From UBA11403 sp963784615 (lineage in GTDB: Bacteria; Pseudomonadota; Gammaproteobacteria; Legionellales; Legionellaceae), in assembly GCA_963784615.1 (NCBI GenBank), contig CAWASG010000001.1, forward strand, positions 62,001 through 126,000: a stretch of DNA of 64,000 bases, given 5' to 3'. Under the pieces are notes generated by a model, which did no database searches, was not told the origin of the DNA, and worked only from the letters and a program-made list of their open reading frames with translations. Shown here one piece after another: positions 41,034-49,651 of the stretch. Position numbers and translations under genes: made by a program. Positions within the stretch are counted from its first letter, which is position 1. Each line of letters opens with the position of its first letter.

Positions 41034-44000
41034 TTAAGCCTGCGCCATATATCCGCGGTTTTGACCCACCGTTAACACTCCATCACTGAAAAAACAATGA
41101 CCCGTTCTTTTTTTGTTAAATGCCATAACAACCAACCCAACCGGAAATAATACAACCATTAAAATATCCGCTAACATACGTAGCGCCTTAAGGGGGCGAT
41201 ACGGGAAATGTGTTTGAATGATAGGCTTTAGGTTGTTTTTTATTTGAGCGTTAAAATCACGCTTGTTTAAAATCAATGAGTAAGGAATGATTTCATCAGC
41301 CTTCGCACGCGCGTCGCTGATAAAGTTTCTGATGGCCTCTTTTGATTGATCATCGTTCCAATGGGTTTCTGCTTCTGCTTCGTCTCTAAATTTATCTAGC
41401 GCATCGTTAAAAAGTATCTTGATGGTTTCTTTTATTAGGAGCAGGACTTTATCCCTATCATAATAGGGTAAATCTTGATCTTGCCCTAAATGAACAAGTG
41501 ATACAATGATGTTTGGCAGTTGTCCTTTTATAGAATCAAAAACTGCTATGCGCTGTTTTGGAGATAAATAGTTTAAAGCGAGCCATAAACCCTTACCTGA
41601 TTTAATCATGTTTGGCAGTTGTCCTTTTATTGACTCAAAAACTGCTGCGCACTGTTCAGGGGATAAATAGCGTAAGGTATCACCTAAATCATTATCTGAT
41701 TTAATGATGTTTGACAGTTGCCCTTTTATTGACTCACAAACTACTGCGCACTGTTCAGGGGATAAATAGCTTAGGGCCCTCCCTAAATTATGACCTGATT
41801 TAATGATGTTTGGTAGTTGCTCTTTTATGAACTCAAAAACTGCTGCGCGCTGTTCAGGGGGGACATTTGGCAATACTTCCGCTAAATCCTCACCTGATTT
41901 AATGATGTTTGGTAGTTGCTCTTTTATTAACTCAAAAATTACTGCGCGCTGTTCAGGGGGTACATTTGGCAATACTAGCGCTAAATCCGCACCTGATTTA
42001 ATGATGTTTGGCAGTTGCCCTTTTATTGACACAATAACTGCTGCACGTTGTTCTGGAGATAAATAGATTAAAGCGCCCCATAAATCATGACTTGATTTAA
42101 TGATGTTTGGTAGTTGTTCTTTTATTGACGCAAAAACTGCTGCGCGCTGTTCAGGGGGTACACTTGGCAATACAAGCATTAAATCGACACTTGAATTAAT
42201 GATGCTTGGTAGTTGCCCTATTATTGACTCAAAAAGTGCTGCGCGCTGTTCAGGGGGTACCTTTGGCAATACTAGCGTTAAATCAGTACCTGATTTAATG
42301 ATGTTTGGTAGTTGCCCTTTTATTGACTCAAAAAGCACTGCGAACCGTTCTGGAGATAAATTGTTTAAAGCGAACCATAAATCCTCACCTGATTTAATCA
42401 TGTTTGGCAGTTGTCTTTTTATGGACTCACAAACTACTGCGCATTGTTCAGGGGATAAATAGTTTAGGGCCCTCGCTAAATCATGACCTGATTTAATGAT
42501 GTTTGGTAGTTGCTCTTTTATTGACGCAAAAACTGCTGCGCGCTGTTCATGGGGTACCTTTGGCAATACTAGCGCTAAATCCGCACCTGATTTAATGATG
42601 TTTGGTAGTTGCTCTTTTATTGACGCAAAAAGGGCGGTGCACTGTTCAGAGGATAAATAGCTTAAAGCGAGCCATAAATCCTCACTTGATTTAATCATGT
42701 TTGGCATTTGTCTTTTTATTGAATCAAGAACTGCTGCGCACTGTTCAGGGGATAAATAACTTAGGGTCTTCCCTAAATCATGACCTGATTTAATGATGTT
42801 TGGCAGTTGTTCTTTTATTGACTCAAGAATTGTTGCGCGCTTTTCAGGGGATAAATAGCTTAGGGCCTTCCCTAAATCAAGACTTGATTTAATGATGTTT
42901 GGCAGTAGTCCTTTTATGGACTCAAAAACTGCTGCGCGCTGTTCTGAGGATAGGAATTCGAATTCTAAAAATTTTATGAAATCATCAATGCTTGTGATAA
43001 TAGGATTGTAGTTAACTGATTTAAGCAGGAGATTAATCTTGCTCGGATATATCTCAAAAAATACAGCTTTTATCTTCTCAATGCTATTGAGTGGCGATAA
43101 AGTTTCTGATCCAACTATCTCAAAGTAGCTCTCCAGTTTTATATCAGGCGTATCATTCACAAAAGCCGCAAAGTGATGTGTATCTTCTATTGTATTTATT
43201 AAAGCATCACGAATGCTTGTTATCTTACCGAATTCTTTTATGTCATCAGCTGACATTTCCATAAAATAATTAAAATCACTCAGGCTTTTGATTGAGGGCT
43301 CAATATTTAATGATTTAAGAAGAAGCGCTCGATAAGGTAGGCTATCTCTACCAGAGTATGTGCCAGTAGTAGATAGTTCTTCTTCGAGGAGTAATTTGAA
43401 CTTTTCTTCAGTTGTTTTGGCAATTATGAATGCCGATTCTTTTTGTGCGTCTGTTCTAGCAATTTTAGAAAGCTCATTTTCATGATTTTTGACTTCGCGC
43501 TCTATGGCTTCCCTCCTTAATCCTATACAAGTTGCCAAGTTTTCTGTGGCTTTATTATTTTTGTCTGGATCGCTCGCAAGATCTATCAGTGTTTCTATTT
43601 CAACTTTTAATTTACTTGGTATCTTATTCTTTTCAGCCTCCTCTAAGTCACGATAATAGTCACAAAAAGAAATAATCGCAGGGTAAGCTCCTGCCGCGGC
43701 TGACTCTGCCTTGCCCATACCACCATGCGCATCATTTAACTGTAGCTTTTTACAAAGCGTTGTAAGATGACCTAACAGATGAGAGTCGTCATTACGTAAT
43801 TTTTCATGTGCTTTTTTTACTAATAGAAATTGCTCCGTAACAGTATTATGCTTTTCTATGCGTTGCATCTCATCATGAGTCAGCTTGGCATACTCACTAC
43901 TGTAGGGATTGATAGCGTTCTCTTCTGTGATAAGAGAGATAGGAATTAAGGTCAATCCATCTTCACTTAAAATGTGTGTGGCCAATACACGCTCTAAACT

Positions 44001-44603
44001 AACCTTAGGTATGCGCCACCCGTTTATTATATTGCAGTGTGTGCGATAAGATTCTGACTGCTCGTATTTGGCCTGCAGAGTCTTTAACTGAGATTTCTCT
44101 TGAGGGCTTCTTTTGGGTTCAGGAATGCGTTGCAATCTCTCGAGCGTGGCAATTTCAGGGGGTGTTAGATGGTCTTTAATATTATCTTTTTCTGCGCACA
44201 GTGATGGATACTTTGTGGTCAGTTTTAGCTCTAAATCTAGGCTAGGCATTAATATCGACATTGCACTAACAGGGGCCTCACTGGATGATGTCTCGCTAAT
44301 CCATTCTGCAATTAAACACAATAACTTCGTGGTGGGTTCTTCTGGGGTGCATGTATAGTAAAGTGCACTGCCACTAACTAATGTTTCATTACGCTTTAAG
44401 TAATGAATAAAAGATGAGCGTAGCTCCTCTTGGCTATTATTGCCTTCTAATAAAGAAGATACTTCTTTGAATGTGTGTTGGCGATACGACTTTTTTATAT
44501 TGTCTATTAAAGGGGCACTTTCAACACGTCCTGGTTGATCTGGGTTGAAGCTTGAGACATCTATTCGACTTAGTGCGCTCTTAATGTCACCAATAGAAAT
44601 CAT
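41034..44603 (-). CDS. Giant tandem-repeat protein, about fourteen 33-residue helical repeats, effector-like
   Basis: The protein is 1189 residues from ATG 44603. Upstream in-frame sequence to 44840 lacks a ribosome site. Residues 1-550 are an unrecognised helical region. From about residue 551 to 1040 there are 14 full repeats and one partial of exactly 33 residues. Consensus halves are LSPEQRAAVFESIKGQLP and NIIKSGxDLxxALxY. Two sub-types alternate (LS.. and VP..). They are probably right-handed alpha-solenoid units. After that come about 150 residues, with a hydrophobic helix ILMVVLFPVGLVVMAFNKKR close to the C-terminus. The repeats are also 99-base DNA repeats (41475-42953), so copy number is prone to change. 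A secreted host-interaction role is inference from genome context. Confidence 0.82.
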   Translation of the reverse strand: MISIGDIKSALSRIDVSSFNPDQPGRVESAPLIDNIKKSYRQHTFKEVSSLLEGNNSQEELRSSFIHYLKRNETLVSGSALYYTCTPEEPTTKLLCLIAEWISETSSSEAPVSAMSILMPSLDLELKLTTKYPSLCAEKDNIKDHLTPPEIATLERLQRIPEPKRSPQEKSQLKTLQAKYEQSESYRTHCNIINGWRIPKVSLERVLATHILSEDGLTLIPISLITEENAINPYSSEYAKLTHDEMQRIEKHNTVTEQFLLVKKAHEKLRNDDSHLLGHLTTLCKKLQLNDAHGGMGKAESAAAGAYPAIISFCDYYRDLEEAEKNKIPSKLKVEIETLIDLASDPDKNNKATENLATCIGLRREAIEREVKNHENELSKIARTDAQKESAFIIAKTTEEKFKLLLEEELSTTGTYSGRDSLPYRALLLKSLNIEPSIKSLSDFNYFMEMSADDIKEFGKITSIRDALINTIEDTHHFAAFVNDTPDIKLESYFEIVGSETLSPLNSIEKIKAVFFEIYPSKINLLLKSVNYNPIITSIDDFIKFLEFEFLSSEQRAAVFESIKGLLPNIIKSSLDLGKALSYLSPEKRATILESIKEQLPNIIKSGHDLGKTLSYLSPEQCAAVLDSIKRQMPNMIKSSEDLWLALSYLSSEQCTALFASIKEQLPNIIKSGADLALVLPKVPHEQRAAVFASIKEQLPNIIKSGHDLARALNYLSPEQCAVVCESIKRQLPNMIKSGEDLWFALNNLSPERFAVLFESIKGQLPNIIKSGTDLTLVLPKVPPEQRAALFESIIGQLPSIINSSVDLMLVLPSVPPEQRAAVFASIKEQLPNIIKSSHDLWGALIYLSPEQRAAVIVSIKGQLPNIIKSGADLALVLPNVPPEQRAVIFELIKEQLPNIIKSGEDLAEVLPNVPPEQRAAVFEFIKEQLPNIIKSGHNLGRALSYLSPEQCAVVCESIKGQLSNIIKSDNDLGDTLRYLSPEQCAAVFESIKGQLPNMIKSGKGLWLALNYLSPKQRIAVFDSIKGQLPNIIVSLVHLGQDQDLPYYDRDKVLLLIKETIKILFNDALDKFRDEAEAETHWNDDQSKEAIRNFISDARAKADEIIPYSLILNKRDFNAQIKNNLKPIIQTHFPYRPLKALRMLADILMVVLFPVGLVVMAFNKKRTGHCFFSDGVLTVGQNRGYMAQA
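41475..42953 (-). repeat. Fifteen tandem 99-base units inside the giant repeat gene
   Basis: Unit period is 99 bases (33 codons). Each minus-strand unit can be recognised on the plus strand by GATTTAATGATGTTTGG.AGTTG and CGCTGTTCAGGGG. Divergence between units is about 10-30 percent by eye, highest in the last unit. This is not a CRISPR, because no spacers exist and units abut in frame. Confidence 0.9.
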
Positions 44604-44675
44604 GGTTTCAATGCCCCTATGTTGTTGCGGAATATAATGCCCTAAACATAAAATATGCTCAGTTAAGCTTCGGTT

Positions 44676-44690
44676 TTTATATATTATAGC
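44676..44690 (-). promoter_or_regulatory. Extended -10 promoter candidate for the giant repeat gene
   Basis: Minus-strand TGCTATAAT (extended -10, TGN-TATAAT; the -10 is at 44683-44688) lies about 75 bases upstream of ATG 44603. The matching -35 is poor, as is usual for extended -10 promoters. The 44689-45012 part contains no other gene that I support. Confidence 0.4.
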
Positions 44691-45012
44691 ACAATTTGTT
44701 TTGTGAGCGAGCATTCGGGCGGGCAATTTGGCCGTAAACAATTTGGCCTGTGTCATGGCATTACATTTATTCGACACACGAGCGAGCGGTTGGATATGTA
44801 TTATGCGGGAATCAGTAATTCGGCATTGGGTGATCAACATGTTGCTGATGTGAGATTACCCTGCGATATCGAGAGGGCACAATTTATGGCGTTAAAATGA
44901 TGTATTGTAGCAAATATATCGACTAACTGTAAATATTGGTTTGAGATGATCTTATTTTGTGCTATCCTGATGCCGTATTTCATTTGGTGCGTCATTAAGA
45001 GGCAGAGCAGAC

Positions 45013-45408
45013 ATGAGTCGACATTTACCCGTCAGGGTCTTGTTGGTGGAGGATAACGTTCCTTCGCTCAATGTGTTAAAAATCATGATCAGTCATTTCA
45101 CGCAGGAGCTGACTACGGCAGTGGATGCTGAGTTGGCCTTTGAGCTAGTGATATCACAACCCTTTGATTTAATCATTACAGACATCGGACTTCCCGGTCA
45201 CTCTGGTGATGAATTAACAGCGATGATTCGCGCATATGAAAAAGAACATTACCGTAATCCTATGACGATTGTTGGATTAACCGGCCACGCGATGGCTGAT
45301 ATTCGGCAGCTGTGTTTAGATGCGGGGATGAATGATGTGTATTCAAAGCCGATTTCAATGCAGTCATTACAAGCTTTGTTTGAACAGATGGTGTTGGTTG
45401 GTTCGTAG
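45013..45408 (+). CDS. Single-domain response regulator (receiver only)
   Basis: The protein is 131 residues and comprises a lone CheY-type receiver domain. The acidic pair is E13/D14 (VEDN), phospho-acceptor D57 lies in LIITDIGLPGHSGDE, T90 in IVGLTGHAMAD, and K112 in VYSKPISM. The closest look is to receiver domains of hybrid sensor kinases such as ArcB-type proteins (PDLxLMDxxLPxxxG...LTAHA). There is no output domain, so it may act as a phosphate sink or stand-alone signal. No kinase gene is adjacent. Its UAG stop (45406-45408) is made by the first bases of a family A repeat. Confidence 0.88.
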   Translation: MSRHLPVRVLLVEDNVPSLNVLKIMISHFTQELTTAVDAELAFELVISQPFDLIITDIGLPGHSGDELTAMIRAYEKEHYRNPMTIVGLTGHAMADIRQLCLDAGMNDVYSKPISMQSLQALFEQMVLVGS

Positions 45409-45501
45409 GTTGGGTTGAGGCTGGTAAGCCGAAGCCCAACAATACCATCCATGTTGGGCTTCGGCTTACCAGCCTCAACCCAACCTACGCACCAACCTAC
45501 G
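45403..45501. repeat. Family A palindromic repeat, copy 6
   Basis: CGTAGGTTGGGTTGAGGCTG and the reverse complement arm surround ACAATACCATCCATG. It lies between two convergent genes, the response regulator and the membrane protein at 45507. It overlaps the stop codon of the former and ends 5 bases before the end of the latter. Confidence 0.92.
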
Positions 45502-45506
45502 AGGCA

Positions 45507-46991
45507 CTAGCCAACTGCAAGACGCGCGTTTTCTTCTATTTCGTCGTCATCATCATCACTACTACTATCCTCATCATTAACCGCTCCAGCTGCTGCGGGC
45601 AATGATGGATTGCTTGGCTCAGATAAAAGACAATTGCAGAGATAGATGACCGCGCCTGCAGCCGCAACTTGCCAGCATAATGCGAAGCATGTGGTGACTA
45701 ATAACGGTACTAAGATATTTTTCAGCATAGCGCAGATAAATGCGTTCCGTGCCTCATCCAGTTCGTCTTGAGCTTTGGTTGTTTGATAAATATCTAAACA
45801 GTATGACTTCTGTCGGTAGCTTGCCCACTCATCAGCACTGAGATACATCGCCACAGCAACAGTGCACATCAACCAACTGAACACAATAGCGGCTGGTGCT
45901 GCAAACAGTAATGTTGCTGAATATCCAGTGGTAAACACTGCGGCAGCTGCGATACTGAATTCATAGTTGGCGCTATTTTTTTGCCACTCTTTCTCCAGTT
46001 CTATCAATTGCAGGTCTAGCAGCCTGATTTCGGCTGTTAATTTAAGCATAAGTAATTGAGCGTCATCGTCGACGCCAAGTGCTTCCAACTGCGCAGTGTG
46101 CTGATTTATTTCATCTTCATACTGTTCTTTTTTGATTAAATACGTTTCTTCAATCAGGTGACGGCTCCATACAAGCCATAATGCATCGAATACCAAAAAT
46201 ATAGCGGTAAGCTCGCCCGCGAACAAGTCGGACAATTTCCAAAAGGCATTATAATTGCAGAATAAATTAACCGAAAACCAAACGATATCATTGAGCAAGT
46301 GGTATTGCCGATCGTAGACTTCTTCGCAAAAGCGTTCACATGCGCTTAATGAGCCATCATCTTCTTCAGGGGTTGGAAACCATGTGTGTTTGATGATTTG
46401 GCTTATATTGATGGAAAAACGGCATGCAAAAAGTCCAAGACTCAATGCATTAAATACCGGTGCTGGCGCATCGATAACGGAAACCATATCCGGGACATCG
46501 AAGTTATCTTCGACCCATTGTAAATTATTCGCTAACATCCAAGCTTGCTTTGTCGTGACGCGACCAAAGGCATATTCAAGACGCTGCATATTAGCGTTGC
46601 CAAATAATTTGTACGCCTTGCCTAAAGCGTTTGGCTCATTTTCAATGCCCAAGAATTTGTACGCATTGTTTAAAATGCTCTGCTCATTTTCAATTGGAGC
46701 AGGGCTATTGCGAAAGGTACTTGCTGCAGCCTTGCGTTGGCATTCGGCAGCTTTCTCAGGCTCGTCATGCGATAAGTAATATTGATTGAGAAGTCCGCAA
46801 TAATAGTAGAATCGACGCCATACATCTGGATGAAAGCCGCCCATTTCTTTGAGAATTTCAGATAGATGGTTAAATTCTTGCAGTATCAGTGAGCGATTCC
46901 GATGGTTTGCTAAAAAGGCATAATTTTGAATTGTAAATAAGCCAGCTTGTTTATCCGTTAAGAAGACCTGATACTGATCGCGGTAAGACAT
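45507..46991 (-). CDS. Multi-span membrane protein with acidic C-terminus, unknown
   Basis: The protein is 494 residues from ATG 46991 (a frame starting 6 codons earlier is possible). The first about 150 residues are helical and charged (SLILQEFNHLSEILKEMGGF). Membrane segments appear in the middle and later part: ALSLGLFACRFSINIS, LTAIFLVFDALWLVW, AAAAVFTTGYSATLLFAAPA with AIVFSWLMCTVAVAMYL, and ILVPLLVTTCFALCWQVAAA. A coiled-coil-like stretch lies at about 290-340. The last 25 residues are very acidic (DEDSSSDDDDDEIEENARL). Acidic/Glu-rich C-terminal tails occur in Dot/Icm substrates of Legionellales. An effector role here is speculation. Confidence 0.7.
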   Translation of the reverse strand: MSYRDQYQVFLTDKQAGLFTIQNYAFLANHRNRSLILQEFNHLSEILKEMGGFHPDVWRRFYYYCGLLNQYYLSHDEPEKAAECQRKAAASTFRNSPAPIENEQSILNNAYKFLGIENEPNALGKAYKLFGNANMQRLEYAFGRVTTKQAWMLANNLQWVEDNFDVPDMVSVIDAPAPVFNALSLGLFACRFSINISQIIKHTWFPTPEEDDGSLSACERFCEEVYDRQYHLLNDIVWFSVNLFCNYNAFWKLSDLFAGELTAIFLVFDALWLVWSRHLIEETYLIKKEQYEDEINQHTAQLEALGVDDDAQLLMLKLTAEIRLLDLQLIELEKEWQKNSANYEFSIAAAAVFTTGYSATLLFAAPAAIVFSWLMCTVAVAMYLSADEWASYRQKSYCLDIYQTTKAQDELDEARNAFICAMLKNILVPLLVTTCFALCWQVAAAGAVIYLCNCLLSEPSNPSLPAAAGAVNDEDSSSDDDDDEIEENARLAVG

Positions 46992-47068
46992 AAATTCACC
47001 AATAAGCAAAATTAATATCCTAACACCTTATTTACGGATAAACAAGTTTTTTTTTGTCTTCGTTGGCC

Positions 47069-47458
47069 TTAAGGAAGACACATCCAAATGATACTTAACG
47101 ACATGATAAGTCCAACAGCCCAAATGGTCGAGCGCAGTGTAGCCCAATTGAGCAGGTAAAACGCGTGATAAATAACACGGCTAACCAAATAAGCAATGGC
47201 AAGGTATTGTATCGTTTCGGATGTATGTTGAGTTGCTAAGGCAGTAAGGATAGCGGCTGAAAAAATAATGAGTGATTCAAAGCTATTTTTATGTGCTGCT
47301 AATGCGCGAGCGCCAAAACCAGAAAGTGCAGCTTGCTGCTCTCTCGGGTAATTATTATCATAACCTTTGGGTTGTTTGGCCTGCGCCATCGCCAAGGGCA
47401 TTTTTGATAAATAAGGTAAAAGACAGGCAATAAAAAGACATAAAATTAACGTATACAT
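47069..47458 (-). CDS. MAPEG family membrane protein
   Basis: 129-residue protein of the MAPEG group (membrane-associated proteins in eicosanoid and glutathione metabolism). It has four hydrophobic helices. The family stretches REQQAALSGFGARALAAHKN and SFESLIIFSAAILTALATQH followed by LAIAYLVSRVIYHAFYLLN are visible. ATG 47458 is chosen, with GGAG just upstream. The frame extends 26 codons further without a site. Bacterial relatives may have glutathione transferase or peroxidase activity, but the substrate is unknown. Confidence 0.82.
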   Translation of the reverse strand: MYTLILCLFIACLLPYLSKMPLAMAQAKQPKGYDNNYPREQQAALSGFGARALAAHKNSFESLIIFSAAILTALATQHTSETIQYLAIAYLVSRVIYHAFYLLNWATLRSTIWAVGLIMSLSIIWMCLP

Positions 47459-47559
47459 GATTTTCTCCATTAGGTGAATTTGGGTAACAATTGTATTTAA
47501 TAGTAGGCGATTCAAGATGTAAAGCACTGTATTCATAATTTAAGAAAGCTCCTTAATAT

Positions 47560-47603
47560 TTGCTTATTTCATGTTTTATTCATATAATAAAAGCATGAAA
47601 TAA
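47560..47603 (+). promoter_or_regulatory. BrnTA promoter with overlapping palindromic operator
   Basis: TTGCTT (47560-47565), 17 bases, TATAAT (47583-47588) form a near-ideal sigma-70 promoter. A perfect inverted repeat TTATTTCATG (47564-47573) / CATGAAATAA (47594-47603) brackets the -10, with a further inner AT palindrome. Autorepression by BrnA or the BrnTA complex through this operator is expected from what is known of the family. Confidence 0.75.
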
Positions 47604-47623
47604 ACACTTATTAAGTTTCTATT

Positions 47624-47893
47624 ATGCTGTTCGAATTTGATGAAAATAAATCGCTCGCAAATAAAGTGAAGCATGGGATTTCTTTGGACGAAGCAAAACA
47701 CTTATGGTTTGTTCCTGCTGTTGAAATTGAAGCAAGAACCCAAGGCGAAGCAAGGTTTATGTTAATTGGGCAACTGAACAATAAATGCTATTCGTGTATT
47801 TTCACAAAAAGAGGTGAGATAGTACGTCTTATTTCGGCAAGAAGAAGTAGGGCATCAGAGGAGGGGTTATATCATGACTACATCCAAGCCTAA
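47624..47893 (+). CDS. brnT: BrnT family toxin (type II toxin-antitoxin)
   Basis: 89-residue ribonuclease-fold toxin. Signatures: FEFDENKSLANKVKHGISLD (FxWDxxKxxxNxxKHGI motif) at the N-terminus, and ARFMLIGQLNNKCYSCIFTK with IVRLISARRSRASEE near the end, which contains the conserved RxIS.R.. motif. BrnT folds like RelE and inhibits translation in known systems. It is followed by brnA with a 20-base overlap, the normal order for this family (toxin first). Confidence 0.93.
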   Translation: MLFEFDENKSLANKVKHGISLDEAKHLWFVPAVEIEARTQGEARFMLIGQLNNKCYSCIFTKRGEIVRLISARRSRASEEGLYHDYIQA

Positions 47894-48137
47894 GGCTATT
47901 CAGGCAGAAGCCTTTGATGAGGCCTTTGAAGATGGTGATGTGTTCGAATATTTGGATCGTGATTCAGTGAAGGCGCGTTATCCGGTTCAGCGTTTGAGTA
48001 TTGATTTTACAAAAAAAATGATTGAAGAAATCGACCGCGAAGCTGCTCGAATTGGAGTAACACGTACTTCATTGATTAAAGTCTGGATCGCCGATCGCCT
48101 GGCGGAAATGCATCAAAGCAAACTGAAGGCCGGGTAG
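47874..48137 (+). CDS. brnA: BrnA family antitoxin
   Basis: 87-residue antitoxin. The N-terminal half is acidic and probably wraps BrnT (DEAFEDGDVFEYLD). The C-terminal ribbon-helix-helix is VQRLSIDFTKKMIEEIDREA followed by ARIGVTRTSLIKVWIADRLA and binds the operator. The UAG stop (48135-48137) is contributed by a family A repeat. The start overlaps brnT by 20 bases. Confidence 0.93.
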   Translation: MTTSKPKAIQAEAFDEAFEDGDVFEYLDRDSVKARYPVQRLSIDFTKKMIEEIDREAARIGVTRTSLIKVWIADRLAEMHQSKLKAG

Positions 48138-48218
48138 GTTGGGTTGAGGCGGGTTCGCCGAAGCCCAACAAAACCATCCATGTTGGGCTTCGGCGAACCC
48201 GCCTCAACCCAACCTACA
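48133..48218. repeat. Family A palindromic repeat, copy 7 (GGGTTCGCC subtype), giving stop codons to both flanking genes
   Basis: GTAGGTTGGGTTGAGGCGGG and the inverse arm surround AAAACCATCCATG. It lies between the convergent brnA (+) and outer-membrane factor (-) genes. The left arm TAG ends brnA (48135-48137), and on the other strand the right arm TAG ends the efflux outer-membrane gene (48216-48214). Confidence 0.93.
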
Positions 48219-49650
48219 AGCCCGCATATCCGCCTGCCAGCGCTTGATATACCTGCACAATACTATCCAGTTGTTGCATCTTGGCGAGATTGAGATCCTG
48301 TTTGGCATTATCAATACTGAGTTTTGCATTCATAACTTCTCTATAATCTTTTGCACCCGCTTTATATCGCTCCAATACCAACGAGTAGGTTGTTCTCGAG
48401 GCTTTAAGTGCGTTTAATTGATGGTGGTAAGCATCGTTCATTCGTTGTTGATTGGTCAGGGCGTTGTCAACGTCAGAAAACACCGTTCGAACCGTTTGCA
48501 AATAGCTGTAATATGCGGCTTTAGTATTTTCTTTGGCTGCGTTGATTTGTTCGTAAGCAGCGCCGTTTAAAAGGGGCATGGATCCTGCGACTTGAGCGAC
48601 CCATAAACCCGTAGAGAGCGATAGTAAATGAGAGAGTTCTGCAGAGGCGCCACCAAGCAGGCCGGTGAGAGAGATTGTGGGGAAAAATTGGGAATAAGCC
48701 AAACCAAGATTTGCCTTGGATATTTTTAAATTCTCTTCAGCCATCACCATATCCGGCCTGTTTTTCAGTACGGAAGAGGGCAGATTGGGCGGAATCATGC
48801 CCTTGATCGAGAGCTTGTTTATCGATTGGTGAGTATGTATAGGTCCTGGATTGTGGTTGATCAGTACTTGTATGGCATTTTCTACTTGAGAGATGCTATT
48901 GTCGATGGATGCAAGACTGGCTTCTGCATTTGAAATTTGTTTATCGGTTTGCGTGACTGTCGATAAATCGCTGGCACCGTCCTTATATCTTTCCTCTTCC
49001 AATTGACGGTTTTTCTTTAAGTCATGAATCAGTTGCAACTGATCCCGTTTTTGCGCTTTGTGTCCCAAGAGCATAAAGTAGGCGCCACTGACCTGGCTGA
49101 TAATGCTTAACCGTGTGGAATCGTAAACCGCACTCTGCATGTCTAGTGAAGCTTTAGCCAATTTATCATTATTGATATTTTGCATGATATTTAAAGAGTA
49201 GCTCGGCACAAAACCACTGTAATAGCCTCTGAAATGCATATTACCTTGATTGGACAAAGCACGGCTCGTTGCTAAAATGCCTTTTGGTGTCACGTCATTG
49301 TCCCACGTTCCGCCGGAGAACCCACTTCCAGTGGCATTAAGCGTTGGCACCCATGCAAATTGAGCGGCTCTTAATTTTGCCTGTGCTTGTAAGGTATTTG
49401 CTTGAGCGGTTTTGATTTGGTTATTGTGGGACAGTGCGTCTTCAATCAGACGGTTTAAAACCGGATCATGCATTTTCTTCCACCACTGAAGTTGGCTTAA
49501 ATCGTGTTGATTTTGAATGATGTGCGTTCCATTGCGAGTGGATTGCGGCGCAGTGATCTCAGCGTGCATATAAGAAGGTGAAGCAGAACAGCCTAGGAGA
49601 AGGATAGTCGAAAGACTCGGTATAATTTTTCCAATATGGTTCATATTCAT
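48214..49650 (-). CDS. Outer-membrane efflux lipoprotein (NodT/TolC family)
   Basis: The protein is 478 residues. The signal SLSTILLLGC ends in a lipobox LLGC, so it is a lipoprotein of the NodT/OprM type. The two OEP domains are typical: LIEDALSHNNQIKTAQANTL, then VLKNRPDMVMAEENLKISKA (RPDxxxAE motif) and ERYKAGAKDYREVMNAK near the end. Forms the outer-membrane channel for the ABC exporter encoded upstream. It starts 1 base after the permease stop, so it is co-translated. The TAG stop lies inside family A repeat copy 7. Confidence 0.92.
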   Translation of the reverse strand: MNMNHIGKIIPSLSTILLLGCSASPSYMHAEITAPQSTRNGTHIIQNQHDLSQLQWWKKMHDPVLNRLIEDALSHNNQIKTAQANTLQAQAKLRAAQFAWVPTLNATGSGFSGGTWDNDVTPKGILATSRALSNQGNMHFRGYYSGFVPSYSLNIMQNINNDKLAKASLDMQSAVYDSTRLSIISQVSGAYFMLLGHKAQKRDQLQLIHDLKKNRQLEEERYKDGASDLSTVTQTDKQISNAEASLASIDNSISQVENAIQVLINHNPGPIHTHQSINKLSIKGMIPPNLPSSVLKNRPDMVMAEENLKISKANLGLAYSQFFPTISLTGLLGGASAELSHLLSLSTGLWVAQVAGSMPLLNGAAYEQINAAKENTKAAYYSYLQTVRTVFSDVDNALTNQQRMNDAYHHQLNALKASRTTYSLVLERYKAGAKDYREVMNAKLSIDNAKQDLNLAKMQQLDSIVQVYQALAGGYAGL

Positions 49651-49651
49651 C

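Noticed and set aside
41803..42462. Plus-strand open frames opposite the giant repeat gene
   Set aside because: They arise because the 99-base unit happens to lack stops on the antisense strand in one frame. The minus strand has the longer, continuous protein.
41475..42953. CRISPR-like array
   Set aside because: Units are contiguous, 99 bases long and in frame with one protein. There are no spacers and no cas genes.
44703..44900. Plus-strand 65-codon frame upstream of the response regulator
   Set aside because: No ribosome site or recognisable domain, and it overlaps the promoter region of the giant gene.
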